Program-made: the position numbers and the translations under genes
Part shown: positions 12,390 through 25,004 of the stretch, piece by piece
Position numbering within the stretch: position 1 is the first letter of the stretch
How the letters are laid out: each line of letters starts with the position of its first letter
The notes under the pieces: model-generated
What the model was told of the DNA's origin: nothing
The model's database searches: none
What the model saw: the letters and a program-made list of their open reading frames with translations, nothing else
Source of the DNA: Mercurialis annua
Taxonomy: Eukaryota > Streptophyta > Magnoliopsida > Malpighiales > Euphorbiaceae
Length of the DNA stretch: 64,000 nt
Assembly (NCBI RefSeq): GCF_937616625.2
Contig: NC_065575.1
Span: forward strand, 24,414,001 to 24,478,000
Direction of reading: 5' to 3'

Positions 12390-14102
12390 TCGCTAAAATG
12401 CGGAAACGTTTAGATTTGTTTCGAAATGTTGGTAAACGTTTGGCTTGAATCGCTAAAAAGAGAAAACGTTTAGATTTGTTTTGTAACGTTTGTAAACGTT
12501 TGGCTTAAACTGCTAAAAAGGTGGAACGATTGGTTTTGTTTCGTAACGTTTGTAAACGTTTGGCATAAATCGGTAAAACTGTGAAACATTTGTTTTTGTT
12601 CCGTAACGTTTGGCTTATATCTCTAAAAAGGTGAAACGTTTGGTTTTGTTTCATAACCTTATGAAACGCTTGGCTTAAATCGCTAAAAAGGTGAAACGTT
12701 TGGATTTGTTTCGTAACGTTTGTAAACGTTTGGCTTAAATCGCTAAAAAGATGAAACGTTTGAATTTATTTCTAAACGTTTGTAAACATTTGGCTTAAAA
12801 TTGATAAAAAAGTGAAACGTTTGGATTTTGCTCGTATCGTTTGTAAACGTTTTGCATAAATTGCTAAAAAGGGGAAACATTTGGAATGTTTGGCATATAT
12901 CGCCAAAATGGGGAAACGTTTGGATTTGTTTCGTACCCTTTGTAAACGTTTGTCTCAAATATCTAAAAAGGTTAAACGTTTGGATTTGTTTCGTAACGTT
13001 TGGCTTAAATCGCTAAAATGGGGAAACGTTTGGATTTGTTTCGTATCGTTTATAAACGTTTGGCTTTAATCGCTAAAAAAGTGAAATGTTTAGTTTTGTT
13101 TCGTAACGTATGTAAACGCTTGGCTTAAATAGCTAACAATGTAAAACGTTTGGATTTGTTTCGTAACGTTTTAAACGTTTGGTTTTGTTTCGTAACGTTT
13201 ATAAACGTTTGGCTTAAATCGCTAAAAAAGCGAAACGTTTATTTTTGTTTCGTTACGTTTGTAAATGTTTGGCTTAAATTGTTAAAAATGTGAATAGTTT
13301 GGCTTTGTTTCGTAACGTTCGTAAACGTTTGGCTTAAATTGCCAAAAAGGTGAAACGTTTGGTTTTGTTTCGTAATGTTTGTAAACGTTTGGCTTAAATC
13401 GCTAAAAAGGTGAAATGTTTGGATTTGTTTCGTAACGTTAGTAAACGTTTGGCTTAAATCGCTAAAAAGGGAAAACGTTTGGATTTGTTTCGTAACGTTA
13501 TTTGGCTTAAATCGCTAAAAAGGGGAAACTTTTAGTTTTGTTTCACAACCTTTATAATTGTTTGGCTTAAATCGTTAAAAAGGTGAAACATTTGGATTTG
13601 TTTCGTAACGTTTGTAAACGTTTGGCTTAAATTGCAAAAAAAGGTGACATGTTTGGATTTGTTTTTGTAACCTTTGTAAACGTTTGGCTTAAATGGATAA
13701 AAAGGTGAAACGTTTGGATTTGTTTCGTATCGTTTGTAAACGTTTGTCTTAAATCGCTAAAAAGGTGAAACGTTTGGATTTGTTTCGTAACGTTTTTAAA
13801 CGTTTGGCTGAAATCGATAAAAAGAAGAAATGTTTGGATTTGTTTCGTAACGTTTGTAAACGTTTGGCTTATATTGCTAAAAATGGGAAACGTCTGAATT
13901 TCTTTCGTAACATTTGGCTTAAATTGTTAAAATGTGGAAACGTTTGGATTTGTTTCGTAACATTTGTAAACGGTCGGCTTAAATCGCTAAAAAGGTGAAA
14001 CGTTTGGTTTTGTTTGGTAACGTTTGTAAACGTTCTGCATAAATCGCTAAAAATGGGAAACTTTTGGATTTGTTTCGTAACATTTGAAACGTTTGGCTTC
14101 AA
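12390..14102. repeat. 1.7-kb HOR unit (1,713 bp)
   Basis: Standard-length unit. Internal order of markers: TTTTGTTCCGTAACGTTTGG, CATAACCTTATGAAACGCTT, GAATTTATTTCTAAACG, TTTGCTCGTATCG, GGAATGTTTGGCATATAT, GTACCCTTTGTAAACG, AACAATGTAAAACG, AACGTTATTTGGC, TAATTGTTTGGC, AATGGATAAAAAGG, GGCTGAAATCGATAAAAAG, CGTCTGAATTTC, AACGGTCGGC. The same order defines the other units. There are about 29-30 monomers, several of them 50 bp rather than 60 bp. Confidence 0.9.
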
Positions 14103-15079
14103 TCGCTAAAATGGGGAAACGTTTAGATTTGTTTCGTAATGTTTGTAAACGTTTGGCTTAAATCGCTAAAAAGAGAAAACGTTTAGATTTGTTTTGTAAT
14201 GTTTGTAAACGTTTGGCTTAAATCGCTAAAAAGGTGAAACGTTTGGATTTGTTTCGTAACGTTTGTAAACGTTTGGCTTAAATTGCAAAAAAAGGTGACA
14301 TGTTTGGATTTGTTTTTGTAACCTTTGTAAACGTTTAGATTTGTTTTTGTTCCGTAACGTTTGGCTTATATCTCTAAAAAGGTGAAACGTTTGGTTTTGT
14401 TTCATAACCTTGTGAAACGCTTGGCTTAAATCGCTAAAAAGGTGAAACGTTTGGATTTGTTTCGTAACGTTTGTAAATGTTTGGCTTAAATCGCTAAAAA
14501 GATGAAACGTTTGAATTTATTTCTTATTGTTTGTAAACATTTGGCTTAAATCGATAAAAAGTGAAACGTTTGGATTTGGCTCGTATCGTTTGTAAACGTT
14601 TTGCATAAATTGCTAAAAAGGGGAAACATTTGGATTTGTTTCGTAACGTTTGTAAATGTTTGGCATATATCGCCAAAATGGGGAAACGTTTAGATTTGTT
14701 TCGTACCCTTTGTAAACGTTTGTCTCAAATAGCTAAAAAGGTTAAACGTTTGGATTTGTTTCGTAACGTTTGGCTTAAATAGGTAAAATGGGGAAATGTT
14801 TGGATTTGTTTCGTATCGTTTGTAAACGTTTAGCTTTAATCGCTAAAAAGGTGAAACGTTTAGTTTTGTTTCGTAACGTTTGTAAACGCTTGGCTTAAAT
14901 AGCTAACAATGTAAAATGTTTGGATTTGTTTCGTAACGTTTTACACGTTTGGTTTTGTTTCGTAACGTTTATAAACGTTCGTAACGTTCGTAACGTTTGG
15001 CTTTGTTTCGTAACGTTCGTAAACGTTTGAAACGTTTAGATTTGTTTACGTTCGTAACGTTTGAAACGTTTGGCTTCAA
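14103..15079. repeat. Truncated HOR unit (977 bp)
   Basis: Only part of the standard marker order is present between two landmark positions. It arose from the out-of-register 2,690-bp duplication and ends in the second copy of the scrambled block. Confidence 0.85.
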
Positions 15080-16894
15080 TCGCTAAAATGCGGAAACGTT
15101 TAGATTTGTTTCGAAATGTTGGTAAACGTTTGGCTTGAATCGCTAAAAAGAGAAAACGTTTAGATTTGTTTTGTAACGTTTGTAAACGTTTGGCTTAAAC
15201 TGCTAAAAAGGTGGAACGATTGGTTTTGTTTCGTAACGTTTGTAAACGTTTGGCATAAATCGGTAAAACTGTGAAACATTTGTTTTTGTTCCGTAACGTT
15301 TGGCTTATATCTCTAAAAAGGTGAAACGTTTGGTTTTGTTTCATAACCTTATGAAACGCTTGGCTTAAATCGCTAAAAAGGTGAAACGTTTGGATTTGTT
15401 TCGTAACGTTTGTAAACGTTTGGCTTAAATCGCTAAAAAGATGAAACGTTTGAATTTATTTCTAAACGTTTGTAAACATTTGGCTTAAAATTGATAAAAA
15501 AGTGAAACGTTTGGATTTTGCTCGTATCGTTTGTAAACGTTTTGCATAAATTGCTAAAAAGGGGAAACATTTGGAATGTTTGGCATATATTGCCAAAATG
15601 GGGAAACGTTTGGATTTGTTTCGTACCCTTTGTAAACGTTTGTCTCAAATATCTAAAAAGGTTAAACGTTTGGATTTGTTTCGTAACGTTTGGCTTAAAT
15701 CGCTAAAATGGGGAAACGTTTGGATTTGTTTCGTATCGTTTATAAACGTTTGGCTTTAATCGCTAAAAAAGTGAAATGTTTAGTTTTGTTTCGTAACGTA
15801 TGTAAACGCTTGGCTTAAATAGCTAACAATGTAAAACGTTTGGATTTGTTTCGTAACGTTTTAAACGTTTGGTTTTGTTTCGTAACGTTTATAAACGTTT
15901 GGCTTAAATCGCTAAAAAAGCGAAACGTTTATTTTTGTTTCGTTACGTTTGTAAATGTTTGGCTTAAATTGTTAAAAATGTGAATAGTTTGGCTTTGTTT
16001 CGTAACGTTCGTAAACGTTTGGCTTAAATTGCCAAAAAGGTGAAACGTTTGGTTTTGTTTCGTAATGTTTGTAAACGTTTGGCTTAAATCGCTAAAAAGG
16101 TGAAATGTTTGGATTTGTTTCGTAACGTTAGTAAACGTTTGGCTTAAATCGCTAAAAAGGGAAAACGTTTGGATTTGTTTCGTAACGTTATTTGGCTTAA
16201 ATCGCTAAAAAGGGGAAACTTTTAGTTTTGTTTCACAACCTTTATAATTGTTTGGCTTAAATCGTTAAAAAGGTGAAACATTTGGATTTGTTTCGTAACG
16301 TTTGTAAACGTTTGGCTTAAATTGCAAAAAAAGGTGACATGTTTGGATTTGTTTTTGTAACCTTTGTAAACGTTTGGCTTAAATGGATAAAAAGGTGAAA
16401 CGTTTGGATTTGTTTCGTATCGTTTGTAAACGTTTGTCTTAAATCGCTAAAAAGGTGAAACGTTTGGATTTGTTTCGTAACGTTTTTAAACGTTTGGCTG
16501 AAATCGATAAAAAGAAGAAATGTTTGGATTTGTTTCGTAACGTTTGTAAACGTTTGGCTTATATTGCTAAAAATGGGAAACGTCTGAATTTCTTTCGTAA
16601 CATTTGGCTTAAATTGTTAAAATGTGGAAACGTTTGGATTTGTTTCGTAACATTTGTAAACGGTCGGCTTAAATCGCTAAAAAGGTGAAACGTTTGGTTT
16701 TGTTTGGTAACGTTTGTAAACGTTCTGCATAAATCGCTAAAAATGGGAAACTTTTGGATTTGTTTCGTAACATTTGAAACGTTTGGCTTCAATCGCTAAA
16801 ATGGGGAAACGTTTAGATTTGTTTCGTAATGTTTGTAAACGTTTGGCTTAAATCGCTAAAAAGAGAAAACGTTTAGATTTGTTTTGTAACGTTT
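14205..16894. repeat. 2,690-bp tandem duplication, right copy
   Basis: Right copy of the preceding block. The unit length is not a multiple of the 1,713-bp HOR. It equals one full HOR (1,713) plus a 977-bp partial HOR, so it arose by exchange out of HOR register. Confidence 0.88.
15080..16792. repeat. 1.7-kb HOR unit (1,713 bp)
   Basis: Near-identical to 12,390-14,102, being its counterpart in the 2,690-bp duplication. One visible difference is TATTGCC versus TATCGCC at 15,591. Confidence 0.9.
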
Positions 16895-18499
16895 GTAAAC
16901 GTTTGGCTTAAACTGCTAAAAAGGTGGAACGATTGGTTTGTTTCGTAACGTTTGTAAACGTTTGGCTTAAATCGCTAAAACTGTGAAACATTTGTTTTTG
17001 TTCCGTAACGTTTGGCTTATATCTCTAAAAAGGTGAAACGTTTGGTTTTGTTTCATAACCTTATGAAACGCTTGGCTTAAATCGCTAAAAAGGTGAAACG
17101 TTTGGATTTGTTTCGTAACGTTTGTAAACGTTTGGCTTAAATCGCTAAAAAGATGAAACGTTTGAATTTATTTCTTATTGTTTGTAAACATTTGGCTTAA
17201 AATCGATAAAAAAGTGAAACGTTTGGATTTTGCTCGTATCGTTTGTAAACGTTTTGCATAAATTGCTAAAAAGGTGAAACATTTGGAATGTTTGGCATAT
17301 ATCGCCAAAATGGGGAAACCTTTGGATTTGTTTCGTACCCTTTGTAAACGTTTGTCTCAAATAGCTAAAAAGGTTAAACGTTTGGATTTGTTTCGTAACG
17401 TTTGGCTTAAATCGCTAAAATGGGAAAACGTTTGGATTTGTTTCGTATCGTTTATAAACGTTTGGCTTTAATCGCTAAAAAGGTGAAACGTTTAGTTTTG
17501 TTTCGTAACGTTTGTAAACGCTTGGCTTAAATAGCTAACAATGTAAAACGTTTGGATTTGTTTCGTAACCTTTTAAACGTTTGGTTTTATTTCGTAACGT
17601 TTATAAATGTTTGGCTTAAATCGCTAAAAAAGTGAAACGTTTATTTTTGTTTCGTAACGTTTGTAAATGTTTGGCTTAAATTGTTAAAAATGTGAATAGT
17701 GTGGCTTTGTTTCTAAAGTTCGTAAACGTTTGGCTTAAATTGCCAAAAAGGTGAAACGTTTGGTTTTGTTTCGTAATGTTTGTAAACGTTTGGCTTAAAT
17801 CGCTAAAAAGGTGAAATGTTTGGATTTGTTTCTTAACGTTTGTAAACGTTTGGCTTAAATAGCTAAAAAGGGAAATTTGGATTTGTTTCGTAATGTTATT
17901 TGGCTTAAATCGCTAAAAAGGGGAAACGTTTAGTTTAGTTTCGCAACATTCATAATTGTTTGGCTTAAATCGTTAAAAAGGTGAAAAGTTTGGATTTGTT
18001 TCGTAACGTTTGTAAACGTTTGGCTTAAATTGGAAAAAAAGATGACATGTTTGGATATGTTTCATAATCTTTGTAAACGTTTGGCTTAAATGGATAAAAA
18101 GGTGAAACGTTTGGATTTGTTTCGTATCGTTTGTAAACGTTTGTCTTAAATCGCTAAAAAGGTGAAATGTTTGGATTTGTTTCGTAACGTTTTTAAACGT
18201 TTGGCTGAAATCGATAAAAAGGAGAAATGTTTGGATTTGTTTCGTAACGTTTGTAAACAATTGGCTTATACTGCTAAAAATGGGAAACGTCTGAATTTCT
18301 TTCGTAACATTTGGCTTAAATTGTTAAAATGTGGAAACGTTTGGATTTGTTTCGTAACATTTGTAAACGGTCGGCTTAAATCGCTAAAAAGGTGAAACGT
18401 TTGGTTTTGTTTGGTAACGTTTGTAAACGTTCTGCATAAATCGCTAAAAATGGGAAACTTTTGGATTTGTTTCGTAACATTTGAAACGTTTGGCTTCAA
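16793..18499. repeat. 1.7-kb HOR unit (1,707 bp)
   Basis: Carries the subtype markers GGGGAAACCTTTGG near 17,314 and AATGGGAAAACG near 17,419, shared with units near 31,850 and 40,830. A further marker, GTAAACAATTGGC near 18,254, is shared with 33,148, 41,771 and 46,888. Confidence 0.9.
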
Positions 18500-20211
18500 T
18501 CGCTAAAATGGGGAAACGTTTAGATTTGTTTCGTAATGTTTGTAAACGTTTGGCTTAAATCGCTAAAAAGAGAAAACGTTTAGATTTGTTTTGTAACGTT
18601 TGTAAACGTTTGGCTTAAACTGCTAAAAAGGTGGAACGATTGGTTTTGTTTCGTAATGTTTGTAAACGTTTGGCTTAAATCGCTAAAACTGTGAAACATT
18701 TGTTTTTGTTCCGTAACGTTTGGCTTATATCTCTAAAAAGGTGAAACGTTTGGTTTTGTTTCATAACCTTATGAAACGCTTGGCTTAAATCGCTAAAAAG
18801 GTGAAACGTTTGGATTTGTTTCGTAACGTTTGTAAACGTTTGGCTTAAATCGCTAAAAAGATGAAACGTTTGAATTTATTTCTAAACGTTTGTAAACATT
18901 TGGCTTAAAATCGATAAAAAAGTGAAACGTTTGGATTTTGCTCGTATCGTTTGTAAACGTTTTGCATAAATTGCTAAAAAGGTGAAACATTTGGAATGTT
19001 TGGCATATATCGCCAAAATGGGGAAACGTTTGTATTTGTTTCGTACCCTTTGTAAACGTTTGTCTCAAATAGCTAAAAAGGTTAAACGTTTGGATTTGTT
19101 TCGTAACGTTTGGCTTAAATCGCTAAAATGGGGAAACGTTTGGATTTGTTTCGTATCGTTTATAAACGTTTGGCTTTAATCGCTAAAAAGGTGAAACGTT
19201 TAGTTTTATTTCGTAACGTTTGTAAACGCTTGGCTTAAATAGCTAACAATGTAAAACGTTTGGATTTGTTTCGTAACGTTTTAAACGTTTGGTTTTATTT
19301 CGTAACGTTTATAAATGTTTGGCTTAAATCGCTAAAAAAGTGAAACGTTTATTTTTGTTTCGTAACGTTTGTAAATGTTTGGCTTAAATTGTTAAAAATG
19401 TGAATAGTGTGGCTTTGTTTCGTAAAGTTCGTAAACGTTTGGCTTAAATTGCCAAAAAGGTGAAACGTTTGGTTTTGTTTCGTAATGTTTGTAAACGTTT
19501 GGCTTAAATCGCTAAAAAGGTGAAATGTTTGGATTTGTTTCGTAACGTTTGTAAACGTTTGGCTTAAATCGCTAAAAAGGGAAACGTTTGGATTTGTTTC
19601 GTAACGTTATTTGGCTTAAATCGCTAAAAAGGGGAAACGTTTAGTTTTGTTTCGCAACCTTCATAAATGTTTGGCTTAAATCGTTAAAAAGGTGAAAAGT
19701 TTGGATTTGTTTCGTAACGTTTGTAAACGTTTGGCTTAAATTGCAAAAAAAGGTGACATGTTTGGATTTGTTTTTGTAACCTTTGTAAACGTTTGGCTTA
19801 AATGGATAAAAAGGTGAAACGTTTGGATTTGTTTCGTATCGTTTGTAAACGTTTGTCTTAAATCGCTAAAAAGGTGAAACGTTTGGATTTGTTTCGTAAC
19901 GTTTTTAAACGTTTGGCTGAAATCGATAAAAAGGAGAAATGTTTGGATTTGTTTCGTAACGTTTGTAAACGTTTGGCTTATATTGCTAAAAAGGGGAAAC
20001 GTCTGAATTTCTTTGGTAACATTTGGCTTAAATCGTTAAAATGTGGAAACGTTTGGATTTGTTTCGTAACGTTTGTAAACGGTCGGCTTAAATCGCTAAA
20101 AAGGTGAAACGTTTGGTTTTGTTTGGTAACGTTTGTAAACGTTCTGCATAAATCGCTAAAAATGGGAAACTTTTGGATTTGTTTCGTAACATTTGAAACG
20201 TTTGGCTTCAA
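18500..20211. repeat. 1.7-kb HOR unit (1,712 bp)
   Basis: Full marker order. The right end carries the TTTCTTTGGTAAC variant (near 20,010) that appears again just right of the retrotransposon (31,121) and near 40,100. Confidence 0.9.
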
Positions 20212-21689
20212 TCGCTAAAATGGGGAAACGTTTAGATTTGTTTCGTAATGTTTGTAAACGTTTGGCTTAAATCGCTAAAAAGAGAAAACGTTTAGATTTG
20301 TTTTGTAACGTTTGTAAACGTTTGGCTTAAACTGCTAAAAAGGTGGAACGATTGGTTTTGTTTCGTAGCGTTTGTAAACGTTTGGCTTAAATCGCTAAAA
20401 CTGTGAAACATTTGTTTTTGTTCCGTAACGTTTGGCTTATATCTCTAAAAAGGTGAAACGTTTGGTTTTGTTTCATAACCTTATGAAACGCTTGGCTTAA
20501 ATCGCTAAAAAGGTGAAACGTTTGGATTTGTTTCGTAACGTTTGTAAACGTTTGGCTTAAATCGCTAAAAAGATGAAACGTTTGAATTTATTTCTAAACG
20601 TTTGTAAACATTTGGCTTAAAATTGATAAAAAAGTGAAACGTTAGGATTTTGCTCGTATCGTTTGTAAACGTTTTGCATAAATTGCTAAAAAGGGGAAAC
20701 ATTTGGAATGTTTGGCATATATCGCCAAAATGGGGAAACGTTTGGATTTGTTTCGTACCCTTTGTAAACGTTTGTCTCAAATAGCTAAAAAGGTTAAACG
20801 TTTGGATATGTTTCGTAACGTTTGGCTTAAATCGCTAAAATGGGGAAACGTTTGGATTTGTTTCGTATCGTTTATAAACGTTTGGCTTTAATCGCTAAAA
20901 AGGTGAAACGTTTAGTTTTGTTTCGTAACGTATGTAAACGCTTGGCTTAAATAGCTAACAATGTAAAACGTTTGGATTTGTTTCGTAACGTTTTAAACGT
21001 TTGGTTTTGTTTCGTAACGTTTATAAACGTTTGGCTTAAATCGCTAAAAAAGCGAAACGTTTATTTTTGTTTCGTTACGTTTGTAAATGTTTGGCTTAAA
21101 TTGTTAAAAATGTGAATAGTTTGGCTTTGTTTCGTAACGTTCGTAAACGTTTGGCTTAAATTGCCAAAAAGGTGAAACGTTTGGTTTTGTTTCGTAATGT
21201 TTGTAAACGTTTGGCTTAAATCGCTAAAAAGGTGAAATGTTTGGATTTGTTTCGTAACGTTAGTAAATGTTTGGCTTAAATCGCTAAAAAGGGAAAACGT
21301 TTGGATTTGTTTCGTAACGTTATTTGGCTTAAATCGCTAAAAAGGGGAAACTTTTAGTTTTGTTTCACAACCTTTATAATTGTTTGGCTTAAATCGTTAA
21401 AAAGGTGAAACATTTGGATTTGTTTCGTAACGTTTGTAAACGTTTGGCTTAAATTGCAAAAAAAGGTGACATGTTTGGATTTGTTTTTGTAACCTTTGTA
21501 AACGTTTGGCTTAAATGGATAAAAAGGTGAAACGTTTGGATTTGTTTCGTATCGTTTGTAAACGTTTGTCTTAAATCGCTAAAAAGGTGAAACGTTTGGA
21601 TTTGTTTCGTAACGTTTTTAAACGTTTGGCTGAAATCGATAAAAAGGAGAAATGTTTGGATTTGTTTCGTAACGTTTGTAAACGTTTGG

Positions 21690-21694
21690 CTTAT
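21690..21694. repeat. Target site duplication, left copy (CTTAT)
   Basis: CTTAT immediately precedes the first base of the left LTR and is matched by CTTAT at 31,094-31,098. The uninterrupted HOR has one CTTAT at this place (for example 40,070-40,074). Confidence 0.95.
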
Positions 21695-22251
21695 TGTCAC
21701 GACCCATTTTCATGAATCGCGACCGGCGCTAGGGTATGGGTAATGCAGTACCGAAACCCGTAGCTAGCCTATCATTTAACACATCAATACATAAACCTGC
21801 AGAAAACCAATGCTCGGGGGCAACCGAGACTTCAGCCTAAACTAGCAGTTATAATAATCAACAGTCAATATAACATAAATAATCCGAAATCAATACATAA
21901 CATGCCAGAGCAATATAACCGGTCAGACCAATCCGACAAAATATATAATAATAACAAAGACGTCTAGTTACTACTGCGGTCTAAGAATAAAACAGTTTTA
22001 CAGTTTTATTAAAATAAAAGGAACCTCCGAGGAAAAGTAAATGCGGAGATCACCAGACTCTCTCAGATCATAACCCTGGGAAAAATTGGGAAAACAACGG
22101 GGTCAGATATACTGAGATGAGTTCATACCACTATTTACATTTATTAAGTGGAAAACCTTTAAAACGTTTAAAACATTTAATAACGATATTACAGATAATA
22201 GTTGGAACCCTAATCCACAATTCTAAATAATAATCATAATCCAATAGGTCT

Positions 22252-22373
22252 GGTCCCGAGAGCTGAGCTACACCGAGTTACCACTGACCACACTTATACC
22301 AGAGTCCTGAGAGCTGAGCTACACCGAGTTACTCTACCTGGTCCCGAGAGCTATGCTCACACCGAGTTACCAC
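22252..22373. repeat. Three-copy segment inside the LTR
   Basis: Three copies of a roughly 30-bp core (GAGAGCTGAGCTACACCGAG and variants) start near 22,252, 22,302 and 22,340. They are much more GC-rich than their surroundings. The same triplet is at 29,235-29,356 in the other LTR. Copies differ from each other but are identical between LTRs, so the triplication predates this insertion. Confidence 0.85.
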
Positions 22374-22419
22374 ATTTCCATATATACCTTACCCAGATCA
22401 ATACCGGTGCGCACGCAGT

Positions 22420-22438
22420 CCTAATGATGCCCATTAGG
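22420..22438. other. LTR hairpin
   Basis: CCTAATG-ATGCC-CATTAGG: a perfect 7-bp stem with a 5-nt loop, present also at 29,403-29,421. It lies 3' of the GC-rich triplicate on the plus strand and before it in the element's transcript. It may be structural in the RNA; no function is proven. Confidence 0.6.
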
Positions 22439-23709
22439 TAGCATGTTCCAACTAAGAGCCATAATATAAAAACAGTTCGAAATATACGTACAGTATATAT
22501 ATTTAATATTAAAATATCAATTTACTTAATAAAGCGGTAAATAGTAAATATAAACTCACTGCTTGCTATTCCACGTGAAACCAGACAAGTTATCTAACTC
22601 TGGTTTGCCTCTGAAGTACGAACAGTCGACGAGTCTAAACAAATACAAATAGTTATTAAAAACGGACCCTAACTCTATAGAGTACTAGACACCACATAGG
22701 ACTAGCACAAACAACAAGTTAAGGTAAAGTCCATCAGAGTAAACGCAATACAAAAACAATTATAACGTCAACAACAAGTCAAGTCTATTGAGTTCCTGCT
22801 TTAAACATAACCCGGAAGGGTAAAAATAAATAAAAAATATTATATCCAATTTAATACTTCCAACGTAGTGAGTCAACTGAGTCATTACATCGCTCGGTTT
22901 CTTCTCATATGTCGGGCGACCAATGTCTAACCCGACCCAACCATTTTATCAAAAATATAAACCACATAATATAATTTTTAAAACTATTAATTTTGATAAA
23001 ATAGCAATCACGGTCAAAACGGAACTCAATAGCTTTAGAAGCAAGTAAAAACAAACGCTTTAAAACTTAAAACATAAATTTAAGAGTTAAAACGGAATTT
23101 AGTCAAATTGGCACGTTAAGCCAATAATTAAATTATATTATATTATAAAAATATAAATTATTATTAGATTTTAATTATCAAACAATTCAAATTAAATAAA
23201 TCAAACAATTTAGGTTAGATTAATCAAATAAAATTTAAAACATAATTTAATACTGTTTTTAAAATTTGAAGGGATTAAATCTGTTTAGGAGTATTATTAC
23301 TTTTGAAAGAATAAAACAATTGCACCGTGAATTAAGAAAAGAAGGCAAACATTATTTGCGTCTTTTATGCAAAGTGAACAGATTAAGTACTAACCCTATA
23401 ATAAAAAGGGAAAAATTAACCAGATTGCTAGACTAATATTTAAACAAATTATGACAAGAGAATTGTTAAAATGCGTGCCATGACAAGAATTCATTTAGCC
23501 AAAGCCATAAATCATAAAATCAAATGAACCCAACTAATTCTGCAAATCATAATCAGCCCAAGGAAATATAATCTTAATATAACTAGTGGAAAAGTTTATA
23601 CCTACGGATGACAAATCGATTATGAATAGCACAGCCAAAATTTTGTCTCTTCTTCTTCTTCTTTTTTCGTATTTGTTGTTTGTTTTTACATACATAAAAA
23701 TTAAGAGTC

Positions 23710-23718
23710 TTTTATATA
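23710..23718 (-). promoter_or_regulatory. Same TATA motif in the 3' LTR
   Basis: Identical copy of the 5' LTR motif at offset 6,983. If active here it would fire readthrough transcription leftwards into the satellite from about 23,680. Confidence 0.45.
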
Positions 23719-24110
23719 CACTTAGTTAAATTAGGGTTTTATTTAAAATAGATAAAATTCCAACTTTAGCTCTTATTTTGTTATTCTCCTCATTTTATTA
23801 TTATTTTTATTATTAATGTTATTTTTAATCTAAAAACAAATACAAGCTTACCCTTCATAATTATTTTATTAATAAAGTTATTTTTATAAAAACAAATTAA
23901 TTATTTTTAAATACACATTATTAGAATTAGAATTCCTCTAGGCATGCCCAACCCCTCTAACGCATATAGCGATTTTTTATTTCAAGGCCCAAAGTTGATC
24001 CCTTGAAAAATGACATACCGAAAGTCACACGAGCCAAAATACGAATCCGTGAAATCAAAATAACATCAGAAAATTCATCGGAACCAATCAGAAAAATACG
24101 GGGTGTTACA

Positions 24111-24118
24111 TTCTCCCC
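24111..24118 (-). promoter_or_regulatory. Polypurine tract
   Basis: The minus strand reads AGTTGGGGAGAA directly before the TGTAACACCCC start of the 3' LTR. The uninterrupted purine run is GGGGAGAA. This primes plus-strand DNA synthesis in LTR elements. The preceding minus-strand segment AATTCGAGGACGAATTTTTA resembles, from memory, the sequence that precedes the tract in autonomous plant Gypsy elements. Confidence 0.9.
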
Positions 24119-24492
24119 AACTTATTAAAAATTCGTCCTCGAATTTAGAACACTAAAACAACTAACGTAATACACAACATAATTACATACAAAATGCACA
24201 TAACCAACGTAAAACTCACGAACCAGATACCCAAGGTAATCAAGAACAGTAATAATAATAATTCTGCGTAATGAACTCCGTTTCTTAAGAACATTCCTCA
24301 ACCAAGTAACCAATAAAACCAAAATCATATAGCAGTTAATCCCTATCGAGTTCCATTTGAAAATATAATCTGGAAACCTTTTCAAACCATTTGGTAAAAC
24401 AACTTAAAAGAAAACAAAATGGTACTTAGCCGAGTCAACCAAGACTTCCAAGCTTAAATCACGTGTCGGGCGACCCAAGTCAAAACCGAACC

Positions 24493-24518
24493 AAAAAAAA
24501 AAAAAAAAAAAAAAAAAA
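24493..24518. repeat. A26 homopolymer
   Basis: A single run of 26 A inside the internal domain, next to one copy of the GGGCGACCCAAGTCAAAA segment. On the element's sense strand it is poly(U). Confidence 0.85.
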
Positions 24519-25004
24519 CCCCAATATAACCAATGTTTAAAATCTGAAAGTTCATTTGATAAAACAACATGAAGTTTGAAAAGCAACGGAACTCAACATT
24601 ACTTAACTAGTCAACAATTAATAATGTGCACCCAGAGTGTTCGATAAAAATCCAAAATAACAAACATGCTAAAAATAGCACCACAAGCCACAACAAATAA
24701 TCTCGTGCTTAACGACTTAAGCGCTTGCGTAAGCAAAACTCAACAGGTTGTTCCTCGAACAAAACTCAATACTACAACTCATACACTAAACAATCTCAAA
24801 TGGTCACCAAAAAGTATCAACACTAACTTTCACTTGATATAAACGATATCGTCATATCTATTTGAAATCAAACGAGGAAAACAAACTCTCCTACAAAAAT
24901 TTTGACTGAAAAGCTTAAGATAATCTAGAACAAAGCCTCAAATCTCTTGCAATGATAACTCCAAATAAAATTTCCACTCGGAAAAGTCAACACAAGACGA
25001 AACA

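Larger units (their letters stand above)
11515..14204. repeat. 2,690-bp tandem duplication, left copy
   Basis: The sequence matches 14,205-16,894 at a constant offset of 2,690. I noted only a handful of substitutions: C/T at 12,901 versus 15,591, and C/T in the GTAAACGTTT versus GTAAATGTTT near 11,788 and 14,478. Left of 11,515 and right of 16,895 the identity breaks. Near-identity over 2.7 kb in a satellite with diverged monomers means the duplication is very recent, or that the copies are being homogenised. Confidence 0.88.
21695..24110 (-). repeat. 3' LTR
   Basis: Downstream LTR, 2,416 bp. It adjoins the purine tract at 24,111. Internal features mirror the 5' LTR at offset 6,983: TATA-like TATATAAAA at 23,710-23,718, the three-copy segment at about 22,252-22,373 and the hairpin at 22,420-22,438. 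It should supply the poly(A) site of the element's transcript; I could not place that site securely. Confidence 0.95.

Noticed and set aside
24125..24385. 86-codon minus-strand open frame before the polypurine tract
   Set aside because: Hydrophobic, low-complexity composition from AT-rich DNA. No gag, pol or envelope-like motif was recognised, and there is no supporting upstream frame. It may overlap the relic of a polyprotein end but cannot be supported as a gene.
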